From JAICNR01 sp035687725 (GTDB taxonomy: Bacteria > Gemmatimonadota > Gemmatimonadetes > JACCXV01 > JAHWKZ01): DNA of 5,899 bases. Within the stretch, counting starts at the first letter, position 1. Each line of letters begins with the position of its first letter. The stretch lies in NCBI GenBank assembly GCA_035687725.1, contig DASRVB010000063.1, positions 1 through 5,899 on the forward strand, in the 5' to 3' direction. The position numbers and the translations under genes were made by a program. The notes under the pieces are model-generated. The model did not search any database, was not told the DNA's origin, and saw only the letters and a program-made list of their open reading frames with translations. Below are positions 1 through 5,178 of the stretch, one piece after another.

Positions 1-335
1 TTCCGTTTGCCGACGGCGCGTTCGACCTCGTGATCTCGAATTCGCTCCTCCACCACGTGGGCGACCCCACCCCCGTGCTGGACGAGATCGCGCGCGTGGC
101 GGGCGCTTCCGGCCGCGTCCTCCTCAGGGATCTTCGCCGGCCGCCGCGCGGTCTCATGCCGACGTGGGTCGCCTGGCACGGTCGCCACTACGGCGGCGAG
201 ATGCGCCGGCTCTACGAGGACTCGGTGGCCGCCGCCTTCACCCCGGACGAGATGGCGATCGTCGTCCGCAACTCGCGCCTGGCCGGGGCCACCGTTTCCA
301 CCGCCGGCCCCTACCTCATCGTTGCCCGGACCTGA
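1..335 (+). CDS. Class I SAM-dependent methyltransferase, C-terminal part (5' end outside window)
   Basis: The reading frame is open from base 3, and about 110 residues are visible up to the TGA at 333-335. The visible part begins PFADGAFDLVISNSLLHHV. This is the typical stretch of Methyltransf_11-type enzymes that covers the acidic post-motif-I region (FDLV) and the 'LHHV-DP' helix. It is followed by a helix (VLDEIARVAG) and the GRVLLRDLRRP strand. The C-terminal half (RHYGGEMRRLYEDSVAAAFTPDEM) resembles the cap region of small-molecule methyltransferases. The glycine-rich SAM-binding motif I lies upstream of the window, so the N-terminus is missing because of the window edge and not because the gene is broken. 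The substrate cannot be read from this fragment. A downstream GTG at 30 is not the start, because conserved family sequence continues upstream of it. The enzyme is probably cytoplasmic. Confidence 0.85.
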   Translation, partial: PFADGAFDLVISNSLLHHVGDPTPVLDEIARVAGASGRVLLRDLRRPPRGLMPTWVAWHGRHYGGEMRRLYEDSVAAAFTPDEMAIVVRNSRLAGATVSTAGPYLIVART

Positions 336-383
336 CGTCTGGGGGTCTTGATCTTGCAGCGAACAGGGATTCCCGATATCCCA

Positions 384-400
384 CTCCTCCCCCAGAGGAG
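384..400 (+). promoter_or_regulatory. Hairpin that sequesters the Shine-Dalgarno of the downstream lipoprotein gene
   Basis: CTCCTC at 384-389 is the exact reverse complement of GAGGAG at 395-400, with a 5-nt loop (CCCCA) between them. GAGGAG is also the ribosome binding site of the gene starting at ATG 406, at a spacing of 5 nt. In the mRNA the whole Shine-Dalgarno could therefore be paired in a 6-bp stem (four GC and two AU pairs). The complementarity is seen directly. A role in limiting or conditionally switching translation is inference, and a chance match is possible in GC-rich DNA. Confidence 0.45.
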
Positions 401-405
401 CGCCC

Positions 406-1281
406 ATGATCGGACTACCCCGCAACGCCGCGAAACTCTTCCTGGCCTTGCAGATTCCATTCGCGTTCGCCTGTTCCGGTGCCGGCCCGGCCGGCTCCGG
501 CGATCCGGCGGAAGCCAGTTTTTCGGGACTGTTGACCTTCGCCTCGGATGCCGCTGCAGGCGACGCATTCCGAGCAGGAACCGCACTGGCCGACGCCCGA
601 ATCGACCTCGTCCGGGACGGCCGGGCGATCCGCTCGGTTCGCACCGGCCCCAGCGGGGCCTTCTCGTCTGCGCTGCCCCCCGGAGCGTACGCCGTCCGGA
701 TCGCATTGGTCGACGGGGCGCCGATGGAGTTCGGCCTGACCGTCGCCGCGGGCGACGCGCTGTTCGCGGAAGGGCGCGTGGACCAGAGCCCGGGCGGCGC
801 CTTCGCGCTGAACGTCCAGGTCTTCCGCGACGCGAACGCGGATGCCCAGCCGGACGACGAGTTCCGCCTCCAGGTCCTCGATCGCGTGCAGGGCGACGAG
901 GAGAGCGGCTTCGAGGACGTGGTCGCGAGCGTGGAGGACGCCAAGGCCTCGGTCACCCTCTGCCACGTTCCGCCCGGCAATCCCGACGCGGCGCACACGG
1001 TCGACGTCGGAGCCCTCTCCGTCGGCGCCCACATGGCGCACGGGGACACCGAAGGCGCCTGCGCGGACGACGCCGGAGAGGAGGATCCCGAGGATACCGG
1101 CGATGATCCGGAAGGCGAGGATGGCGAGGGGACGGAAGAAGAGGAGACCAAGGTCGCCGTCTGTCACGTTCCGCCGGGCAACCTCGAGAATCCCCACACG
1201 ATCGAAGTCGGCGAATCCGCGGTGCCGGACCATCTCGCCCACGGCGATACCGAAGGCGCGTGCGCGGAGGACGAAGGTTAG
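406..1281 (+). CDS. Secreted, probably lipid-anchored protein with two Cys/His 'CHVPPGN' modules
   Basis: This is a 291-residue protein of unknown function. The N-terminus (MIGLPRNAAKLFLALQIPF) has a short positive region and a hydrophobic core ending at Cys23. That looks like a lipoprotein signal, although the residues before the Cys (AFA) are a poor lipobox, so simple cleavage near there is an alternative. Residues about 36-125 have the pattern of a carboxypeptidase-regulatory or Cna-B-like beta-sandwich (ARIDLVRDG, TGPSGAFSSALPPGAYAVRI). Two 34-residue modules follow, at residues 186-219 and 253-286, with 22 identical positions. Each begins CHVPPGN, contains a central HT, and ends H-x-A-H-G-D-T-E-G-A-C. 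They are separated by a strongly acidic linker (residues 220-252). Similar CHVPPGN modules occur in secreted proteins of other bacteria without a known function. The start at ATG 406 is supported by GAGGAG 5 nt upstream. The gene ends tail-to-tail with the membrane-protein gene on the other strand. Confidence 0.88.
   Translation: MIGLPRNAAKLFLALQIPFAFACSGAGPAGSGDPAEASFSGLLTFASDAAAGDAFRAGTALADARIDLVRDGRAIRSVRTGPSGAFSSALPPGAYAVRIALVDGAPMEFGLTVAAGDALFAEGRVDQSPGGAFALNVQVFRDANADAQPDDEFRLQVLDRVQGDEESGFEDVVASVEDAKASVTLCHVPPGNPDAAHTVDVGALSVGAHMAHGDTEGACADDAGEEDPEDTGDDPEGEDGEGTEEEETKVAVCHVPPGNLENPHTIEVGESAVPDHLAHGDTEGACAEDEG
961..1062 (+). repeat. CHVPPGN module, copy 1
   Basis: This is the first copy of a protein-level repeat (residues 186-219 of the secreted protein). 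It holds Cys186 and Cys219 at its ends, plus His187, His197, His209, His212 and Asp214. The second copy begins exactly 201 nt downstream in the same frame. Confidence 0.85.
1162..1263 (+). repeat. CHVPPGN module, copy 2
   Basis: This is the second copy (residues 253-286), bounded by Cys253 and Cys286 and carrying His254, His264, His276, His279 and Asp281. It matches copy 1 at 22 of 34 residues, with all Cys, His and the HGDTEGAC end conserved. The variable positions lie mainly in the middle, which suggests selection on the Cys/His framework. Confidence 0.85.
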
Positions 1282-1958
1282 CCCGTCTCCGATCGCCGGT
1301 CGCTCCACCTCTTCTCGCGGAACGGCAGCGCGAGGAGGTGGAAGCCGGCGAGGCCGATCGCACCGGCGGCGACGAGGTAGACGGGCCAGGGCCCCAGCCA
1401 GTCGAGGACCGTCGGCTGGACCGGCTTCGCGCGGAGCCACAGGAAGTTCGCGCCGGTGAGGAGATCGACGATCGCGACGATCCCGGCGTAGAGGACGGTC
1501 CAGCCGAATGCCCGCCAGGCGGCGCCTCGTCGCGGTTGGATGCCGCAGCCGAGGACGAGGACCGCAGCCGCGGCGATCACGCCACCGTGCATGGCGAAAT
1601 AGAGAAGCCAGCGCCAATCGGGGAAACTCCCGCTCACCGCCGGCGTCAGCACCGCGAGCACGGTGCCGGTGAGCGCCCAGAACCAGAGGAGCTCGACCGC
1701 CCCGGGCCGGCGCGTCACCAGCGCAAATGCCGCCACGAAGATCGCGAAGTCGCAGAGGTGGAGCGGCAGGAAATCCCAGACGGAAAGGACTCCCAGCCGC
1801 CACTCCGCGACCACGTAGCCGATCGCGCCCGCGAGCAGGAAGCCCGCGAGCCCGGCGCGCACCACGGGACCGCTCTCGGGCTCTGCGCGTGCGAGCATCG
1901 CGAGTCCGACGGACACCACCGCCGTCAGCGTGAGCACTCCCACGTGCGCAGGGCTCAT
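1278..1958 (-). CDS. YwaF/TMEM164-family integral membrane protein (TIGR02206-like)
   Basis: This 226-residue protein has about seven hydrophobic segments, roughly at residues 6-23, 34-51, 63-80, 92-108, 116-136, 152-168 and 191-211. Family hallmarks are visible: LPLHLCD at 64-70, a histidine at the start of helix 5 (FAMHGG, His124), NFLWLRAKP at 171-179 and LDWLGPWPVY at 185-194. These are the signatures of the bacterial YwaF/TIGR02206 group, which is related to eukaryotic TMEM164. Human TMEM164 has been reported as a phospholipid acyltransferase that depends on a conserved cysteine. Cys69 here may correspond, but that is inference. The ATG at 1958 lacks a clear Shine-Dalgarno. It lies 42 nt downstream of the hydrolase gene on the same strand, so it is probably the last gene of that transcript. 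Its TAA overlaps the TAG of the convergent lipoprotein gene, leaving no room for a terminator between them. Confidence 0.88.
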   Translation of the reverse strand: MSPAHVGVLTLTAVVSVGLAMLARAEPESGPVVRAGLAGFLLAGAIGYVVAEWRLGVLSVWDFLPLHLCDFAIFVAAFALVTRRPGAVELLWFWALTGTVLAVLTPAVSGSFPDWRWLLYFAMHGGVIAAAAVLVLGCGIQPRRGAAWRAFGWTVLYAGIVAIVDLLTGANFLWLRAKPVQPTVLDWLGPWPVYLVAAGAIGLAGFHLLALPFREKRWSDRRSETG

Positions 1959-2000
1959 CGGAATCGGAACCCGCGCGCCTATTCCACCGGCTTGCCGGCG

Positions 2001-2873
2001 CTATCCCTCGCTCAGCGTTCGCGCGAGGTATGCCTTCAGCCGTGTCCACGCGTCGAGCGCGGGCCCGCTCCGGGTCTCGAAGTCCTGGTCCACCCAGAGC
2101 CAGAAGCCGTGATCGACCTCATCGTAGACGTGGACATCGTTGGCCACGCCCGCAGCCCGCAGGGCCTCCGCGAACTGCGCGACCTGATCGGGCGGGATGC
2201 CGTCGTCCTCGGCGGCGAACGTCCCGTAGATCTCGTGGTCGAGGGCGGCCAGCGAGTCCGGGTCGGTGACGAGCGAGCCGTAGAACATGGCCGTCGCGTC
2301 GTGGTGCTCACCGCCGAGCGCGAAGGAGAGCGCGACGCCCCCGCCGAAGCACCAGCCCATCGTCCCCACCTTGCCGGTCACGTCGTCGCGGGCGCGGAGG
2401 AAGTCGACGGCCGCATCCAGGTTCGCGATCATCGCGCCGGGGTTGGCGCGCGCTTCCTGCATGAGCGACCTGTTCTCCTCGGGAGTCGATCCGACGCGGC
2501 CGGAGTAGAGGTCCGCCGCCAGCGCGACGTATCCCTCGTCGGCCAGCGCGTCGGCGACCTGGCGGATGCGGTCGTTCAAGCCGTCCCATTCGTGGATCAG
2601 GATCACGGCCGGATGCGGGCCCTCCCCCGCCGGCGTCACTAGGTATCCCGCGGCCGCCGCATCGGCGGCGTAGTAGTTGACGGTCTCGCCGCGCGGAGGC
2701 GGCGCGGTGCCCAGTAGCGCGGCGGGCAGCGAGTCGGCTGCGCTCTCGATCCCGGCGCTCGGCGGTTCGGCGGACGGCTCGCCCTCGTCCGCGTTCGCCC
2801 CGTTTCCACTCTGCGTGCAGGCCGCGGCCGTCGCGAGCATCAGCAGCACCACCATCCTTCGGTTCGTCCTCAT
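2001..2873 (-). CDS. Dienelactone hydrolase family lipoprotein
   Basis: This is a 290-residue alpha/beta-hydrolase of the DLH family, predicted to be exported and lipid-anchored. The N-terminus (MRTNRRMVVLLMLATAAAC) is a basic, hydrophobic signal with Cys19 as the likely lipidation site. A low-complexity acidic linker covers residues about 20-60. The catalytic domain has VILIHEWDGLN (Glu95, the family glutamate near the nucleophile), GTMGWCFGGG with nucleophile Cys175, Asp224 (or the adjacent Asp223) in AEDDG, and His255 in EVDHGFW. The Cys-Asp-His triad is thus complete. The natural substrate is unknown: DLH-fold proteins hydrolyse lactones and esters, and many members remain uncharacterised. 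The frame is open far upstream, but ATG 2873 is chosen because AAGGAGG sits 4 nt before it and the signal peptide starts there. The start overlaps the PhzF stop as ATGA, which indicates translational coupling. An acidic, Ser/Pro-rich linker after the Cys is common in exported lipoproteins. Confidence 0.93.
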   Translation of the reverse strand: MRTNRRMVVLLMLATAAACTQSGNGANADEGEPSAEPPSAGIESAADSLPAALLGTAPPPRGETVNYYAADAAAAGYLVTPAGEGPHPAVILIHEWDGLNDRIRQVADALADEGYVALAADLYSGRVGSTPEENRSLMQEARANPGAMIANLDAAVDFLRARDDVTGKVGTMGWCFGGGVALSFALGGEHHDATAMFYGSLVTDPDSLAALDHEIYGTFAAEDDGIPPDQVAQFAEALRAAGVANDVHVYDEVDHGFWLWVDQDFETRSGPALDAWTRLKAYLARTLSEG

Positions 2874-3694
2874 GTTCCCTCCTTTTCGATCCCCGGAAGA
2901 AGCTCGCCCTTCCACACCGTGACCGCGCGGCCGCCGAGAGCGACGCGGTCGCCGTCGACCCGCGTGCGGACGATCCCGCCGCGGGCGCTGACCTGCCAGC
3001 CGACGAGCTCCGTTCGCCCGAGCCTCGCGGCCCAGAACGGCGCCAGCGCGCAATGCGCCGACCCGGTCACCGGGTCCTCGTCGATTCCGACGCGCGGCGC
3101 GAAGAAACGGCTGACGAAGTCGTGGCCCACGTCGAAGCGCCGCTCGGCGGCTGCCGTCGCGATCACGCCGCGCGCCGGCACCTTGCCGAGGCCGACGAAA
3201 TCGGGCTCGAGGTTCCGCACCGCCGTATCGTCCGGCATCTCGACCAGAAGATCCCCCAGCGCATTCTCCCCGGTCCAGACGAACGGCGCGCCGAGCGCTT
3301 CGGCGAGGCCGGCCGGCGGCGGGGTCTCGCGCGGAGGCGCGGACGGGAAGTCGAGCTCGATGTCCGCGCCGGCGTGCGTCGCGGTCAGGATCGCGCTGCG
3401 CGTGTGGAAGCGGATCGGGCCGTCGTCAGCCAGACCCTCCTCCCAGAGCCTATGCGCGGAGGCCAGCGTCGCGTGCCCGCAGAGATCCACTTCTACGAGC
3501 GGCGTGAACCAGCGCAGGTCGTACTCGCCACTCGAGCGGGGAAACAGGAACGCGGTTTCGGCCAGGTTCACCTCCGCGGCCACCGCCTGCATCCACCCCG
3601 GCTCGGCGTCTCGCGGCGGCAGGCAGACGCCCGCGGGGTTGCCGCGGAACGGCGTCTCCGAGAACGCGTCGACGACCGAGATCGGGATCCCCAT
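2870..3694 (-). CDS. PhzF family isomerase/epimerase
   Basis: This 274-residue protein has the usual length of the family and the two-lobed diaminopimelate-epimerase-like fold. Visible signatures are VVDAFSETPFRGNPAGVC (residues 7-24), NLAETAF with Glu46 (equivalent to the catalytic Glu45 of Pseudomonas PhzF), DLCGHATLASAH (Gly73-His74) and GIDEDPVTGSAHC (203-215, with Asp207 and the closing GS). PhzF itself isomerises trans-2,3-dihydro-3-hydroxyanthranilate in phenazine synthesis. No other phenazine gene is present here, so this is better regarded as a generic PhzF-like enzyme of unknown substrate. The ATG at 3694 starts exactly at the conserved N-terminus (MGIPISVVDAF). The longer open frame upstream runs antisense through the regulator gene and is an artefact. 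There is no strong Shine-Dalgarno. It is the first gene of the leftward cluster and is divergent from the DtxR-type regulator. Confidence 0.93.
   Translation of the reverse strand: MGIPISVVDAFSETPFRGNPAGVCLPPRDAEPGWMQAVAAEVNLAETAFLFPRSSGEYDLRWFTPLVEVDLCGHATLASAHRLWEEGLADDGPIRFHTRSAILTATHAGADIELDFPSAPPRETPPPAGLAEALGAPFVWTGENALGDLLVEMPDDTAVRNLEPDFVGLGKVPARGVIATAAAERRFDVGHDFVSRFFAPRVGIDEDPVTGSAHCALAPFWAARLGRTELVGWQVSARGGIVRTRVDGDRVALGGRAVTVWKGELLPGIEKEGT
2878..2884 (-). promoter_or_regulatory. Ribosome binding site deciding the start of the hydrolase gene
   Basis: On the - strand AAGGAGG is followed by GAAC and then ATG (2873-2871). It lies inside the last codons of the PhzF gene. This strong Shine-Dalgarno, placed next to the signal peptide start, sets the hydrolase start at 2873 despite the frame being open for another 60 codons upstream. 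Confidence 0.8.
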
Positions 3695-3717
3695 TCGGGC
3701 TACGATACCATGCGCGC

Positions 3718-3759
3718 CCGCGTGCGGCCCGGCCGCGGCGCGCGGGTCACTGCACGCGG
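3718..3759. repeat. 8-bp inverted repeat in the divergent phzF/dtxR spacer
   Basis: CCGCGTGC (3718-3725) is perfectly complementary to GCACGCGG (3752-3759), with 26 nt between the arms. The loop itself is GC-rich and contains a nested CCCG/CGGG pair (3728-3731 and 3743-3746). It lies 24 nt upstream of the phzF start and 67 nt upstream of the regulator start. It could be an operator or a leader structure of the phzF mRNA. In DNA this rich in GC it could also be chance. Confidence 0.3.
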
Positions 3760-3826
3760 CGGCGGGCAAGTCCGCTACACCTCGCGATTGACGCTGACCA
3801 CCACCTCCGGCAGATTCGAACACCTC

Positions 3827-4531
3827 ATGATCGCCCAGCCTCTTCCCGAGATCACCCCTCCGATCGAGGATTACCTCAAGGTCATCTACACGCTCGTTCG
3901 CGAACGCGGCGAGGAGCGCGCCTCGACGTCGGCGATCTCCGAGCGCATGGACGTGTCGGCGGCGAGCGCGACGAACATGATGCAGAAGCTGGCCGATATG
4001 CGGCTGGTCGAGTACGTGCCGTACCGAGGAGTCTCGCTCACCGACGCCGGCGAGAAGATCGCGCTCGAGGTCATCCGGCATCACAGGCTGATCGAGCTCT
4101 ACCTGGCGGAGGCGCTCGGCTACTCCTGGGACACCGTCCACGACGAGGCCGAGCGACTGGAGCACGTGATCAGCGAAGAGTTCGAGGACCGGATCGACGC
4201 CATGCTCGGGCATCCGACGACCGACCCGCACGGCGACCCCATCCCGCCGAAGATCGGCCGGCCTCCCGCGCGGGCGACGCGCCGGCTGAGCGAGGTGGAG
4301 ATCGGTGGGTGCGTGGTCGTGCGCAGCGTCTCCGACCGCGAGGCCGAGTTCCTCCGCCAGCTCGCCTCGCTGGAGCTCGTGCCTGGAACGCGCATCACCG
4401 TGATCGCGCGCCAGCCCGGCGGGGCGATGACCATCGAGCGCAACGGTCTGCCGCTGTCGATCGATCAGGACCTGGCTCGCCGCGTGTTCGTCGAAGAGTC
4501 CGCCGTGAGAACCGCATCCAAGGAGGAGTGA
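3827..4531 (+). CDS. DtxR/MntR-family metal-dependent transcriptional repressor
   Basis: This 234-residue protein has the three-domain layout of DtxR and IdeR. An N-terminal winged helix (about residues 12-75: TSAISERMDVSAASATNMMQKLADM, then the wing YVPYRGVSLTDAG) is followed by the dimerisation/metal domain (76-143, HRLIELYL ... HDEAERLEHVISEEFEDRI ... DPHGDPIP) and a C-terminal FeoA-like SH3 domain (about 152-224). Against DtxR, the primary site reads Asp15 where DtxR has Met10, Glu109 where DtxR has Cys102, then Glu112 and His113. Asp and Glu at those two places are the MntR pattern. Ancillary-site residues His86, Glu90 and His105 match DtxR His79, Glu83 and His98. Mn2+ or Fe2+ as co-repressor is therefore likely, but this is inferred from alignment by eye. 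ATG 3827 lies just before the conserved PPIEDYLKVIY helix and has no clear Shine-Dalgarno. It probably represses metal-uptake genes, possibly the feoA-like gene downstream. It overlaps the next gene as GTGA. Confidence 0.93.
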   Translation: MIAQPLPEITPPIEDYLKVIYTLVRERGEERASTSAISERMDVSAASATNMMQKLADMRLVEYVPYRGVSLTDAGEKIALEVIRHHRLIELYLAEALGYSWDTVHDEAERLEHVISEEFEDRIDAMLGHPTTDPHGDPIPPKIGRPPARATRRLSEVEIGGCVVVRSVSDREAEFLRQLASLELVPGTRITVIARQPGGAMTIERNGLPLSIDQDLARRVFVEESAVRTASKEE

Positions 4532-5073
4532 CGCCCCGTCTCGCGCTCGCTCGGCGGTTGTCGGTCGCGCTGCTCGCCTTCCTCGCAGGATGCGGCGGGG
4601 CGACGGAGGACGACGAGGCTTCCAGTCCCGACTCGGTGCCGGCGGGAGCCGAGGTGGCAGGGGCGACCGATCCCTGCGAAGTCCTCAGCGCATCGGACAT
4701 CCGCGAGGTCACGGGCTCCGAGCCCGGCTCGCCGGAGCTGATCACTCCCGTCGCGGGCGGCGTGTCGTACTGCGATTGGCCCATGGCCTTCGACACCTCG
4801 CAGACGATCGTCACCGTCATGGCGTTCCCCGCGCCCGCGATGACGTACCAGGAGTACCTGGATCAGACCCGGTCGGTGCTCGAGGAAGGCTTCAACGAGG
4901 CCGACTACGAGCCGGTGGACGGCCTGGGATCGGCCGCGGTCTGGTCGTACGGATCGACGCTGCAGACGTGGGGCGAGGGCCACATGGTGCAGATCCAGAG
5001 CGGCGTCGGCGGTCCCGCCCTCGACCGCGACGCCAGCGCGGAGCTCGCGCGCCGTGCGCTGGCCCGGCTCTGA
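4528..5073 (+). CDS. Small lipoprotein of unknown function, coupled to the DtxR-type regulator
   Basis: This 181-residue predicted lipoprotein starts with a basic n-region (TPRLALARR), a hydrophobic core and a perfect lipobox, LAGC, with Cys22. An acidic Ser/Pro linker (23-46) follows. The mature domain opens with TDPCEVLSASDIREVTG and contains GGVSYCDWPM. Cys50 and Cys82 could form a disulfide. The pattern 'DPC-x-L ... C-x-W' loosely recalls the DUF3558-type lipoproteins of actinobacteria, but I cannot confirm membership. The start is GTG 4528, overlapping the TGA of the regulator (GTGA). AAGGAGG at 4520-4526 is only 1 nt away, which is unusually close, so initiation probably depends on coupling to upstream translation. 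A TTG at 4558 in frame would remove the positively charged n-region and is less likely. The shared transcript with a metal sensor suggests an envelope role connected with metals, but nothing in the sequence proves it. Confidence 0.85.
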   Translation: MTPRLALARRLSVALLAFLAGCGGATEDDEASSPDSVPAGAEVAGATDPCEVLSASDIREVTGSEPGSPELITPVAGGVSYCDWPMAFDTSQTIVTVMAFPAPAMTYQEYLDQTRSVLEEGFNEADYEPVDGLGSAAVWSYGSTLQTWGEGHMVQIQSGVGGPALDRDASAELARRALARL

Positions 5074-5080
5074 CGCTCCT

Positions 5081-5090
5081 TCGCCGGCGA
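5081..5090. repeat. 10-bp palindrome after the lipoprotein gene
   Basis: TCGCCGGCGA is a perfect palindrome 8 nt after the lipoprotein stop codon. As RNA it cannot form a normal hairpin loop, and no T-tract follows, so it is not a convincing terminator. It is recorded only as a symmetrical site of unknown meaning. Confidence 0.3.
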
Positions 5091-5118
5091 CACACCTGAG
5101 CAGATCCCTTCTCGCCGA

Positions 5119-5147
5119 TTGACTCCTCGCTGCTCCAGCCGTATGCT
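5119..5147 (+). promoter_or_regulatory. Sigma-70-type promoter for the feoA-like gene
   Basis: TTGACT (5119-5124, five of six matches to TTGACA) and TATGCT (5142-5147, four of six matches to TATAAT) are separated by exactly 17 nt. This is the best promoter-like pair in the window. Transcription would start near 5154, about 25 nt before the GTG start at 5179. The -10 element overlaps the right arm of an inverted repeat, and the predicted start point touches the Fur-like palindrome. Confidence 0.6.
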
Positions 5148-5150
5148 GGA
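5134..5150. repeat. Inverted repeat around the -10 element
   Basis: TCCAGC (5134-5139) and GCTGGA (5145-5150) are perfect reverse complements separated by CGTAT. The repeat spans the -10 hexamer of the feoA promoter, so a dimeric protein bound here would block RNA polymerase. It could be a second operator, for example for the DtxR-type regulator, or a chance feature. Confidence 0.35.
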
Positions 5151-5155
5151 CAGGA

Positions 5156-5166
5156 ATGATTATCAT
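5156..5166. promoter_or_regulatory. Fur-box-like operator at the feoA transcription start
   Basis: ATGATTATCAT is a perfect 5-1-5 palindrome. Its complement, ATGATAATCAT, is identical to the central 11 bases of the 19-bp E. coli Fur consensus, and the match extends one base further on one side. The outer bases of the consensus are not conserved. It stands out as AT-rich in a very GC-rich region. It covers the predicted +1 region of the promoter and lies just before the Shine-Dalgarno at 5169, a typical repressor position. The binding protein could be Fur, encoded elsewhere, or less likely the DtxR-type regulator encoded here. Confidence 0.6.
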
Positions 5167-5168
5167 CC

Positions 5169-5173
5169 AGGAG
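5169..5173 (+). promoter_or_regulatory. Ribosome binding site deciding the start of the feoA-like gene
   Basis: AGGAG lies 5 nt before GTG 5179, an ideal spacing. It favours the GTG over the in-frame ATG at 5143, which sits inside the promoter -10 element, and over the TTG at 5119, which is the -35 element. Confidence 0.75.
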
Positions 5174-5178
5174 CGAGC

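Noticed and set aside
354..382. Possible promoter (TTGCAG with TATCCC) before the CHVPPGN gene
   Set aside because: Each hexamer matches consensus at only about three positions, so it cannot be told from background.
366..382. GGGAT/ATCCC stem as a terminator of the methyltransferase gene
   Set aside because: It is a 5-bp stem with a 7-nt loop and no T-tract, too weak to call.
415..2049. 544-codon - strand open frame antisense to the CHVPPGN protein
   Set aside because: It is Arg-rich with no family features and overlaps two recognisable genes on both strands.
1260..2642. 460-codon + strand open frame across the membrane-protein and hydrolase genes
   Set aside because: It is a low-complexity Arg/Glu/Asp/His-rich shadow of two clearly recognisable - strand genes.
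2870..3694. Phenazine biosynthesis locus
   Set aside because: Only a PhzF-family gene is present. No phzA/B, C, D, E or G is visible, and PhzF-like proteins are common outside phenazine pathways.
2870..4231. Long - strand open frame running through the regulator into PhzF
   Set aside because: Only the part from 3694 leftward has PhzF family sequence. The N-terminal extension is Arg-rich and antisense to the well-supported DtxR gene, as expected from GC-rich third-position bias.
3053..4531. Long + strand open frame upstream of the DtxR-type domain
   Set aside because: The extension before ATG 3827 is Arg-rich and antisense to PhzF. The regulator family begins at the PPIEDYLKVIY helix, so the fusion is an artefact.
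5119..5178. Longer feoA start at TTG 5119 or ATG 5143
   Set aside because: Both would lie within the promoter elements and would code through the operator. GTG 5179 has a well-spaced AGGAG and gives the usual FeoA length.
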